Notes under the pieces: model-generated | Seen by the model: the letters and a program-made list of their open reading frames with translations, nothing else | Database searches by the model: none | Told to the model about the DNA's origin: nothing | From: Lactobacillus crispatus | Lineage (GTDB): Bacteria; Bacillota; Bacilli; Lactobacillales; Lactobacillaceae | Length of the DNA: 64,000 nucleotides | Assembly (NCBI RefSeq): GCF_018987235.1 | Contig: NZ_CP072197.1 | Coordinates: 372,001 to 436,000, forward strand | Direction: 5' to 3' | In this document: one piece after another, positions 45,095-53,231 of the stretch | Position numbering within the stretch: the first letter of the stretch is position 1 | Layout of the letters: the number at the start of each line of letters is the position of its first letter | Translations under genes and position numbers: made by a program

Positions 45095-45739
45095 ATGGAA
45101 AAAATAAAAATCCCAAAAGCAACGGCAAAAAGATTACCATTATATTACCGTTATTTGATTATTTTAAATGAAGAAGGCAAAGATAAGGTTTCTTCAACTG
45201 AGCTGTCAGAGGCAGTTCAAGTAGATAGTGCTTCAATTAGAAGAGATTTTTCATACTTTGGTGCGTTGGGAAAACGTGGCTATGGATATGATGTAAAGAA
45301 TTTATTGAGCTTCTTCAAGAAAATTTTGAATCAAGATACTTTAACTAATGTTGCTTTAATAGGTGTAGGTAATCTGGGACGGGCGCTGCTTAATTACAAC
45401 TTTAAGCGCAGTAATAATATTCGAATTTCCTGTGCTTTTGATATCAATAAGGAGATTACTGGTCGTATCTTAAGTGGTGTCCCTGTTTATGACATGGACG
45501 ACTTAAAGCAACAACTAAGTGATCAACAGATTACAATTGCAATTTTGACAGTTCCTTCAACAGCTGCTCAGAAAACTACAGATGAAATGGTTGATGCGGG
45601 TGTAAAGGGAATTATGAACTTTACTCCGATTCGTTTATCAGCTCCAGCTGATGTGCGAGTACAAAATGTAGACTTAGCAACCGAATTGCAAACGTTGATC
45701 TATTTCTTAGATAGTGATAAGGAAGATAAAGAAAATTAA
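45095..45739 (+). CDS. rex: redox-sensing transcriptional repressor Rex
   Basis: A 214-residue Rex. The N-terminal winged helix ([16 protein letters not shown]...[14 protein letters not shown]) precedes a Rossmann NAD(H) domain ([16 protein letters not shown]). It represses fermentation and redox genes when NADH is low. The frame is open from a TTG at 45080, but GGAGG precedes the ATG at 45095. Confidence 0.94.
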   Translation: MEKIKIPKATAKRLPLYYRYLIILNEEGKDKVSSTELSEAVQVDSASIRRDFSYFGALGKRGYGYDVKNLLSFFKKILNQDTLTNVALIGVGNLGRALLNYNFKRSNNIRISCAFDINKEITGRILSGVPVYDMDDLKQQLSDQQITIAILTVPSTAAQKTTDEMVDAGVKGIMNFTPIRLSAPADVRVQNVDLATELQTLIYFLDSDKEDKEN

Positions 45740-45760
45740 CAGAGGTATGAATTATCTTTG

Positions 45761-45803
45761 AAATCATTCATTTACGGTTGGGTCGTATTTGAATGATTTT
45801 TTT
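45761..45803 (+). terminator. Rho-independent terminator after rex
   Basis: AAATCATTCA / TGAATGATTT stem with a 19-nt loop and T run. A TATAAT begins at its end (45803-45808) and may serve the next gene. Confidence 0.82.
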
Positions 45804-45830
45804 ATAATGAAAATAAGAGGCAAAATTACA

Positions 45831-46652
45831 ATGAGAATAGGTTCAGCTTTAAAAAAAGAGAGATTACGCATGGGATTGACTCAAGATGAAATGATCCAAG
45901 GAATTATTAAAAAGAGTCATTATTCAAAAGTCGAGCGAAATTTAGAAGGGATTTCTGCTGATAGTTTATTTGAAATTCTGTTTGCTCACAATATTGATAT
46001 TGATAATTTCCTAGATCAAATAAAGGATGAATATAGGTCAGTTGAAGGCAAAAAAGCAATAAAGCTAAATCAAGAGGTTATAAAAGCTTTTAATGAATCT
46101 GCTACTAATAAAATGCAAGAAAAATTACATGATATTTTGCAATTAAAGGGTCAAACTATTTTTAAATATAGAGCTATTGTTTCTGTAGCTATTCTTAGTG
46201 GACAACTGAATTTATTGAGCCCTGATCTTAAAAAGCAAATTTTTTTGCAGTTTGCAAAGTATGATAACTGGTTTGAAAATGTGGATGCTTTACGCCTGCT
46301 TGCTAATTGCCTGCCTATTTTTAAGATAGAGCAATTGGACAACGTTATTAACCAACTACTTAGGCATTATTCTAAAAACAGAAGCTATTCAGAAAGAATG
46401 ATCGAACGGATTGCCATTATTTGTAATAATTACCTATACTATTGCTTTTATTCCAATGTCGAGGGGAAGAATATTAGTGCTTGTCTAAAGTTTTTAAGTA
46501 ATTTAGATTGTAGTTATCATTTTCTTTTTTATCATATTGCGGGAAAGTTTTATCTCAACTTATTTAAAGATGAAAAGAATGAAGCTAGAAAAATTAAAAA
46601 GCAGTTGATCTCTTATGGATATAAGAATTTAGTAAGTTCATGGAGGACGTAG
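45831..46652 (+). CDS. Rgg/GadR/MutR-type helix-turn-helix regulator
   Basis: About 273 residues. The N-terminal XRE helix-turn-helix is IGSALKKERLRMGLTQDEMIQG...SHYSKVERNLEGIS. The rest is helical repeats of the Rgg C-terminal domain, which bind short peptides in known members. The frame is open to 45789, but the ATG at 45831 begins at the conserved MRIGSALKKER. It sits 144 bp upstream of the small peptide gene, so it probably controls the cluster. Strongly AT-rich codon use compared with rex. Confidence 0.82.
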   Translation: MRIGSALKKERLRMGLTQDEMIQGIIKKSHYSKVERNLEGISADSLFEILFAHNIDIDNFLDQIKDEYRSVEGKKAIKLNQEVIKAFNESATNKMQEKLHDILQLKGQTIFKYRAIVSVAILSGQLNLLSPDLKKQIFLQFAKYDNWFENVDALRLLANCLPIFKIEQLDNVINQLLRHYSKNRSYSERMIERIAIICNNYLYYCFYSNVEGKNISACLKFLSNLDCSYHFLFYHIAGKFYLNLFKDEKNEARKIKKQLISYGYKNLVSSWRT

Positions 46653-46796
46653 TTTAGTAAGACGAAACTTTTGCAACAAATTTAATATTTGGAGTAATAA
46701 TTAGATTATCGTTAAAAAAGCGAGATGATAAATTTGATTTGGGAATTACCTATTATTGTAAATTGATTTTTTATAAAAGGAAAGAAGGTGAAAAAA

Positions 46797-46871
46797 ATGA
46801 GACTTGAAGAAGAAGTTGAATTTGGCCCGTACAATAAGCCAAATACTTGTAATTGTACTACAGCTTGTTAG
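46797..46871 (+). CDS. putative RiPP precursor peptide, 24 residues
   Basis: A short frame behind a strong RBS (AGAAGGTGA, 8 nt before the ATG). The N-terminal half is acidic (EEEVEFGP) and the C-terminal nine residues are NTCNCTTAC, with three Cys and three Thr. This leader/core layout, the regulator before it, the hairpin after it, and the ThiF-type enzyme and exporter downstream all fit a ribosomally made, modified peptide. The Cys residues are likely modification sites, but the chemistry is unknown. The peptide itself is intact although its enzyme gene is broken. Confidence 0.72.
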   Translation: MRLEEEVEFGPYNKPNTCNCTTAC

Positions 46872-46883
46872 ACTGTGATTTAC

Positions 46884-46950
46884 AAAAGACTGATGAAATA
46901 TGTTCAATGTCTTAATTTAATGATATTGAGATGTATTATCAGTCTTTTTT
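46884..46950 (+). terminator. attenuator-like terminator between peptide and enzyme genes
   Basis: AAAAGACTGAT (46884-46894) and ATCAGTCTTTT (46938-46948) form an 11-bp stem with an internal TCAAT/ATTGA helix and a six-T tail. It lies between the precursor and the modifying enzyme, allowing much more precursor than enzyme mRNA. Confidence 0.8.
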
Positions 46951-48550
46951 ACTTATAATGGAGAAAATAATGGAGAAATTAAAAACTAATCTGGGATTTT
47001 TAGGAAATAAGAAGGATAGAATTTATGTTAATATTCCAGGTATTGACAGTGATCTCTTAACTATTCGGGTAGATAATTATAAGAAAGCTTTTAAATATTT
47101 AACAGATATATCAATTAATGGCAAAAATCAAATAACAGATTCGATTTCAAAATCATATAATCAATTTTTGGCAAAGCAGAATTTACTTTATTTAGACTAT
47201 GATATTCAAAAGGAAAAGAATGTTAGAGCACTAAATTTCTTTAATAATATTTCACCGCTACCTAGTCGATATTCTATACAAGATAAATTTAAAAATTATA
47301 CTATTGCAATTATAGGATTAGGGACACTTGGTACTTCATTGTTACAGTACCTTATTCAATTAGGAATAAAAAATTTTGTATTAATAGATGGTGATAAAGT
47401 TGAGAAAAAGAATATTAGTCATCAAAGGTTTTATTCACTAGTAGATATTGGCAAAGCTAAGGTTAGTGTTTTAAAGGAAAAGCTTCCAACTATTTGTGAA
47501 AATATTAATGTAGTAGCTTGTAATAAATATTTATCCGAGAATAATTTATTTTCAAAAATAATTGACAAGAAACTGAATGCTGTATTTTGTGCTTTTGATA
47601 ATGCATGCTAATTCAGATATTTTAAGAGACATTTTTGATTACTGCCATGAAAAAAATATTATTCCATATATTGCGGGATATAAACGAGAAAGTGTTACAG
47701 CACAATTACTTTCGACTAGATCTATTAAAAGTCTTATTACTGAGAGTGATCAATATGACATTATAAAAGAAAATTCTGGTGTAGGGTATTTAGGAGATAT
47801 GGCTGCCATTTTATTAATAAGATTATGGCTACAAAGTATAGTTTCTTCTGCTGATTATGGTTGGGATTATTTAGAGTATAATTTGTTTTCTAATAAGCAG
47901 AGTTTAGTAGATAATAATGTACTGAATTATTATAAAATAGAAAGAAATACTACCTCTAATTTCTTTGATAAATATATTTTAAATCCTTATATTGATAAAT
48001 TATATAGTGAATATTTGAGAACATCACAAAATCAGTATAAATTTGAAATAAGTACATTGTTGAAAAAGTTTAAAAAGAAAAATAACTTTGTAGAAAATAC
48101 TGAGGAAAGACAATATGAAAAAATGTTGGACCACCTTACTATTTCATACAAAGATAAAATATATTCTATACAAGAATTTTATTATAAGGTCTTAGCAGAG
48201 AATCAGGTGCCTTTAAAAAAGTATAAAGAATTTTATCAGAAGTTATATAAGGTAAAAAGTAATGCACTAAATGTTTTAAAAGAGAAGCAGAAAAGAATTG
48301 CAAAAAAATACAGAAAATCTATTTCTAACTCTATTGAAGAAATCATTGATCCAATTGTAATCAATTTAAACGAATTATATTTTGAAAACAATAAGGTGGA
48401 TTTTATTAAGTATAATCTAAATTATAAGTATAATTATAAAATGTCATTAAATGATCAAATAGAAAAAATTTGCCGTCTTGATAATTTTTTACCAGGTTAC
48501 GAAATGACACAACATATTAAATATTTGTTTGATCATAATTTTATTGATAT

Positions 48551-49922
48551 GAGACTGTAAAATAGTTTGTGTAAGGATGAATGATTCCTTAAATTTATTT
48601 CTTTAAACATTAGAAAAAGGAGTTCCTTTCTCGTATGATTGGTTTGAACAAAAAAACACATACAGAAAGAAGAACTCCTTCATGAATGATTTTACCAAAG
48701 ATTTTGCTCAAGCTCTATTCAATCCAGACAAAATAAATGATTTATTGCGCAAAGAGCTACAACAGGCTGTTAATAACTTGCTAGAAGCTGAGTTGACTGC
48801 CTTTCTAGGCTATGATCCCTATGCCAGAAATGGCTGGAATACTGGCAATTCTAGAAATGGTGCTTATTTCCGCAAGGTTGATACCCAGTTTGGACCAATT
48901 GAAGTGCAAGTGCCTCGAGACCGCAACGGTCAGTTTCATCAGCACACGCTGCCTGACTACAAGCAGCACTCTGATGTTTTGGAAAGCACGATTATCAAGC
49001 TATACTCCAAAGGCGTAACTACCAGAGAAATCGCTGACTTGATTGAGAAAATGTATGGCAGTCATTATAGTCCAGCTCAAGTATCAAATATTTCCAAGCA
49101 GATGCTCCCCAAGATTGAGGCTTATCACAAGCGCAAGCTAAGCGACAAGTTTTTCTGTGTCTATTTGGATGCGACATACCTTCCTTTGCGCCGAGAAACG
49201 TTTGAGCGTGAAGCAGTATATATTGCCATTGGCATTAAACCTAATGGACATAAGGAAGTCATTGACTACTGCATTGCTCCTAGTGAGAACATTGAAGTTT
49301 GGACAGAGATGCTTCAAAACATGAAGTCCAGAGGCTTGAAGCAAGTTGAGCTTTTTCTTTCTGATGGTGTTGTTGGCATGAAAACAGCCTTGGCCAGGAC
49401 TTATCCTAAAGCTCATTTTCAACGCTGCCTGGTTCATGTCATGCGCAATATCTGCGCTAAAGTACGCGTCGACGATCGTGAAAAGATCATGAACGAATTC
49501 AAGCAGATACATCAACAGACAAGCAAAAAAGAAGCTGCAGCTGTCTTGCACAAATTCTATGCCAAATGGAATAAAGCTTATAGCCATGTCATCAAAGGTT
49601 TGAAGGAAATTGAGCCCGATCTGCTAGTCTTCTACAATTATCCCAAACAAATCAGAGCTTCAATTTATTCAACCAATATGATTGAATCCTTTAACAACGT
49701 CATCAAGCGTAAAGCTAAGCCTAAGGCAGAATTTCCAACTGAACAGTCGCTTGATGCATTTATTGGCATCCAGGCAATGAGCTACAATGACCGTTATTTC
49801 AATCGAATTCATAAAGGCTTTGGTCAGGTTCAGGACACCTTAGAATCCTACTTTGATTAAATAAATAATTAAAAAATCAATTTACGAGAAAGATCTATTT
49901 ACACAAAAGATTTGACAGTTTC
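48551..49922 (+). mobile_element. IS256-family insertion sequence, 1372 bp
   Basis: Terminal repeats read GAGACTGTAAAAT on the left and, inverted, GAAACTGTCAAAT on the right, both ending TTTGTGTAA. Flanked by the 8-bp duplication ATTGATAT (48543-48550, 49923-49930). It interrupts the ThiF/M3 gene, and removal restores the frame. AAGGAGTTC (48617-48625) pairs with GAACTCCTT (48672-48680) just before the transposase ATG. Confidence 0.95.
48682..49860 (+). CDS. IS256-family (Mutator type) transposase
   Basis: 392 residues with the Mutator-type layout: LLEAELTAFLGYDPYAR and GNSRNGAYFRKVDTQFG at the N-terminus, then the catalytic domain with YLDATYLPLRRE, LFLSDGVVGMKTAL and the CLVHVMRNI stretch, and SIYSTNMIESFNNVIKRK near the end with the catalytic Glu. 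It appears intact. No Shine-Dalgarno lies next to the ATG; the only AAGGAG is in the left arm of the leader hairpin. Confidence 0.95.
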   Translation: MNDFTKDFAQALFNPDKINDLLRKELQQAVNNLLEAELTAFLGYDPYARNGWNTGNSRNGAYFRKVDTQFGPIEVQVPRDRNGQFHQHTLPDYKQHSDVLESTIIKLYSKGVTTREIADLIEKMYGSHYSPAQVSNISKQMLPKIEAYHKRKLSDKFFCVYLDATYLPLRRETFEREAVYIAIGIKPNGHKEVIDYCIAPSENIEVWTEMLQNMKSRGLKQVELFLSDGVVGMKTALARTYPKAHFQRCLVHVMRNICAKVRVDDREKIMNEFKQIHQQTSKKEAAAVLHKFYAKWNKAYSHVIKGLKEIEPDLLVFYNYPKQIRASIYSTNMIESFNNVIKRKAKPKAEFPTEQSLDAFIGIQAMSYNDRYFNRIHKGFGQVQDTLESYFD

Positions 49923-50202
49923 ATTGATATTTCAAGAAATAATAAAAATTCTTTTACTATATTAAATCAAAGACAATTTGATATGAATACAGTTATTTCT
50001 TTTAAAAATGATATTTCAGGGCTTCTTAATATGGCACATGAAGTTGGCTTAAATTATTTCTCTTCATTTGTGTTAGATAAAAAAATAGTCGATAATTTCT
50101 CATCCTATACAAGGGAACTTTTTTCTTTTATGAATGAGATACTTATTTTATATAGTAGTAAAAATTGGAAAAGAAAGATTAGTTATAGAGAATTATTAGA
50201 AT

Positions 50203-51167
50203 ACGCGTGGTGCTAGTTAAATCTTTCTAGACAATAAGCCAAATTATAAGCTAAAATTGCAATTTCCAACCGGCTTTGAAAGCCTATCAGACTACGTGCT
50301 CGATTGTTCTCGGCATTGTAATAGGTCAGAAGCGAAAAGTCGCTTTCAATTGTTCTGCGAATAGCCATCAATTGATGATCATTGTGCTTTTTAGCTCCTG
50401 TCATATTTTTACGATATGGTGTCCAAAGTTCATAACCCATTTGTTTTAGCTGTTGATGCAGTTCTTTGCCTAAATAGCCTTCGTCGCCAAGAAGATAGTA
50501 ATTAGATGGATGTGCATTTTCCATCAGTTCAACTGTCTCCTTGGCATCATGAACTGATGCTTTTGTTACGACATAATCAAGAATGTAACCGTCATCGCTA
50601 ACAATGGCATGAACTTTGAAACCATAGAAGTAAATTTTCTTGGTGGCCTTATAACCAATGTTGGCATAACCGCGAAAAATTTTAGCACGATAGTTGCGAA
50701 TTGGTTGGCAAACAGGTACCGGAAAGCTGTCAATGATCAAGAAATGTCCATTCAGGTCAACCTTTTTATTCATTTCTTGCCGTATCTGATAAATCAATTG
50801 CAATAGCTGACGTGAACGCCGATTAAAACGTGAGTGTGATAAACAATTGAAACATTCACAGAATCTTCTTTGTGATTCAATTCCTGTCTTAGCTTGCCAG
50901 ATAAGTAAAGCCAAAATCAGACTGTCCGTAGTTTTAATTTGATCAATATTTCGCCGATGAGTAAACTCAGCCGGTGCATACAAACGATACCAGTGCCGAC
51001 AAATTATCACTAAATCTTTAAAACTAACTTGTAAATGGTGGCTAAAACGCTTAAGCTTAAGGCAGTTCAATCAGATCAGACTCTTTTCTATTATTACTAT
51101 TTACAAGTCGAGTCTAACAAGATTGGACTTTTTTATTAACTAAAACGATTTAACTAGCACCACGCGT
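50203..51167 (-). mobile_element. IS982-family insertion sequence, full copy, 965 bp
   Basis: Perfect terminal repeats ACGCGTGGTGCTAGTTAAAT at both ends and the 8-bp duplication ATTAGAAT (50195-50202, 51168-51175). It interrupts the ThiF/M3 gene in its 3' third, and removal restores the frame. The internally deleted relative is at 14676-15393. Confidence 0.95.
50213..51070 (-). CDS. IS982-family transposase
   Basis: 285 residues with the IS982 DDE layout: ESQRRFCECFNCLSHSRFNRRSRQ, FLIIDSFPVPVC with the first Asp, YYLLGDEGYLGKELHQQ with the second, and RRTIESDFSLLTYYNAENNRAR with the Glu. The reading frame is complete, so this copy may be active and could also mobilise the 718-bp derivative. 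Confidence 0.95.
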   Translation of the reverse strand: MNCLKLKRFSHHLQVSFKDLVIICRHWYRLYAPAEFTHRRNIDQIKTTDSLILALLIWQAKTGIESQRRFCECFNCLSHSRFNRRSRQLLQLIYQIRQEMNKKVDLNGHFLIIDSFPVPVCQPIRNYRAKIFRGYANIGYKATKKIYFYGFKVHAIVSDDGYILDYVVTKASVHDAKETVELMENAHPSNYYLLGDEGYLGKELHQQLKQMGYELWTPYRKNMTGAKKHNDHQLMAIRRTIESDFSLLTYYNAENNRARSLIGFQSRLEIAILAYNLAYCLERFN

Positions 51168-51604
51168 ATTAGAATATTTATATAGACAGATTTCTAATCC
51201 ATATTCAATTGATTTATATGAAGAAGGTATTTTTACAAGCAAAAACACCTTAGATTGGACTAGTATACTTTCTATTAGACGAAGTATCACACATAGGTTG
51301 AATCCTAATATTAAGTTTACTAATTTTGATGTAACTAACCTAAATATTGTCACAAATTTTGGAATTCTTTTTTCGGAGAGAAAATTGTATCTCTATCCAG
51401 AAATGTATTTAATAGCTTTCTTTTTAGTTCAAAAGTTTCTAGAAGAACCATTATTATATGAAAAGTTTATAAATTATTTGAGTCAATCGAATGACTTAGA
51501 ATATAATACGATATTAAATAAGGTATATGGAGAAACAGTGCAAGGAGCAATCAAAAAGGGTGGAAAAGCATTACTCTCTTTTTTAAGGAACTATGGTGTA
51601 GATA

Positions 51605-53179
51605 ATGGCAATTAAAATAGCTAAACCAATAACCACATTGATGTTTATTTTTCTTGCAATAATTCGGTCATGTCAAACGCTTTTCATTGCTTGGGTAGTA
51701 AAATTACTAATTAATTTTGCTACAGGTAAAAGTAGTGGTTTACTAAATATCGTTCTTTTAAGCACTTTTGGATTGTTCTTCTTTTTACTGTTTGATCTCT
51801 TGTATGAAAAGGTATATTCCAAGTTAATATTGGAAATAAACATGAAGATAAAATCTAGGGCAGCATTATGTTTAATCTTCAATCCAGATGTTGCAAAAGA
51901 TGTTGATACTTCATTTCTAACAAATGATCTTAAGCAAATTGAAATAAATAAAATCGCTTCAGAGTTGGAAATTATCACAAATATTATTCAGTTGACTTTA
52001 GCATTGATTTTTGCGTTATACAATTCTGCTTTGCTGACTATTATATTTCTTTTTGCATCTTTTATTCCAGGAATTTCACAGCGTTTATTTGGTATTCCAA
52101 TTGAAAAAAGTTCAGAAAAATGGGAGCAAAAAAACAGTAATTACACAGAAATTGTAAAAGAAACACAAAATATTTCTGAGACAGCCCGGCTATATAATTC
52201 ACGACAGAATATTTGGAATAGGTTTAGATCCGCAGCTTTTCGAATGGAAGAATCATTATTTAGGTTAAACTGTTTGCGTGGCTTTTCAAATGAAACAGTA
52301 GAATTACTTGCTTATGCTTTTAGCATGCTGATTCCTACTGCAGTTGGCGTGCTTTTAGTAAAAGAAAATAGTGTTACCTTAGGAACATTAATGATGATTA
52401 GTACCTTATCTAATAGTTTTGTCAATCCATCAATTTCAATTTTCTATTCGTTAAACAATATCAAGACAACCAAGCCAATGTGGGATAAGTTTACTAAGTT
52501 AAATGTAGTAACAAGTAAAAATAATCGCTTACCGTTTGGAAAATTCTCCGGGTTGACCTTGAAAAACGTATATGTTGAATTAGGAAATCATTCAATTATT
52601 AATAATCTTAGTTTAAATATTAAACAAGGTGAAAAGGTGCTATTAATGGCACCATCTGGTTGGGGTAAAACTACATTATTAAAGACTTTATTAGGCATAA
52701 TTCCAATCAAAAAAGGAAAATACTTATTAAATGGTAATGATGCCGAAAAAGAAAAAAGTGAAATTCATTTATATTTTAGTTGTATTAATCAACAACCTAA
52801 ATTATTAAATGATACGATTCTATATAATATAACTTTAGGAAATAAAATTTCAGATCATCAGTTAAAAAACATAGTTAATATTTCAGGGCTCGATACTCTT
52901 ATTCAAGAGAAAGGTTTGAACTATATTATAGGACAAGATGGAAAGAGGTTGTCTGGAGGTCAGAAACAAAGAATTGAGATTGCCAGAGCATTGTACTTTG
53001 ATCGATCAATTATTATTGCGGATGAAGCAACTTCAGCGTTGGACAATAGGCTTTCTCAGGAAATTCATGATGCATTGACTAACATTAAAGGTAAAACTAT
53101 TATTGAGGTAGCACACAAGATATCTGATAATGAAAAAAAGCAGTTCGATAGAATAATCGAACTAGATAAACTGAATTAA
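51605..53179 (+). CDS. ABC transporter with fused membrane and ATPase domains (peptide exporter)
   Basis: 524 residues. Six predicted membrane segments occupy the first 300, then an ABC domain with Walker A APSGWGKTTLLK, signature RLSGGQKQRIEIARAL and Walker B SIIIADEATSALD. There is no N-terminal C39 peptidase, so leader removal must be done elsewhere. The ATG overlaps the end of the ThiF/M3 gene by 11 bp, so the two were one operon. Likely exports the modified peptide and may give immunity. AT-rich like the rest of the cluster. Confidence 0.85.
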   Translation: MAIKIAKPITTLMFIFLAIIRSCQTLFIAWVVKLLINFATGKSSGLLNIVLLSTFGLFFFLLFDLLYEKVYSKLILEINMKIKSRAALCLIFNPDVAKDVDTSFLTNDLKQIEINKIASELEIITNIIQLTLALIFALYNSALLTIIFLFASFIPGISQRLFGIPIEKSSEKWEQKNSNYTEIVKETQNISETARLYNSRQNIWNRFRSAAFRMEESLFRLNCLRGFSNETVELLAYAFSMLIPTAVGVLLVKENSVTLGTLMMISTLSNSFVNPSISIFYSLNNIKTTKPMWDKFTKLNVVTSKNNRLPFGKFSGLTLKNVYVELGNHSIINNLSLNIKQGEKVLLMAPSGWGKTTLLKTLLGIIPIKKGKYLLNGNDAEKEKSEIHLYFSCINQQPKLLNDTILYNITLGNKISDHQLKNIVNISGLDTLIQEKGLNYIIGQDGKRLSGGQKQRIEIARALYFDRSIIIADEATSALDNRLSQEIHDALTNIKGKTIIEVAHKISDNEKKQFDRIIELDKLN

Positions 53180-53194
53180 TTGGCTATATAGAGC

Positions 53195-53228
53195 AAAAAG
53201 GGAGTAGGTTATGCTACTCCCTTTTTTT
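53195..53228. terminator. bidirectional terminator after the exporter
   Basis: AAAAAGGGAGTAG / CTACTCCCTTTTT stem with a 6-nt loop, A run left and T run right. It serves the exporter on the + strand and, before the intron arrived, scrR on the - strand. The group II intron starts 4 bp after the T run. Confidence 0.92.
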
Positions 53229-53231
53229 TAT

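Larger units (their letters stand above)
46970..51615 (+). pseudogene. ThiF/E1-like and M3-peptidase-like fusion enzyme, disrupted by frameshift and two IS elements
   Basis: Start ATG 46970 (GGAG 6 nt upstream). Residues 1-95 look like a peptide-recognition (RRE-type) domain. 105-300 are a ThiF/MccB-like adenylating domain (GLGTLG at 116-121, VLIDGDKVEKKNISHQ, FDNANSD). The rest resembles M3 oligoendopeptidase, with MAHEVGLNYFSSF and RELFSFMNEIL for HExGH and the distal Glu, but the second zinc His is Leu. Lesions are a tandem ATGC duplication (47601-47608), IS256 (48551-49922) and IS982 (50203-51167). Without them one 762-residue frame is restored. There is no CxxC zinc pair in the ThiF part. 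Confidence 0.78.

Noticed and set aside
46653..46790. Rgg operator before the peptide gene
   Set aside because: TTATC (46706) and GATAA (46726) form a loose dyad, but there is no clear promoter spacing and no repeat of it nearby, so it was not called.
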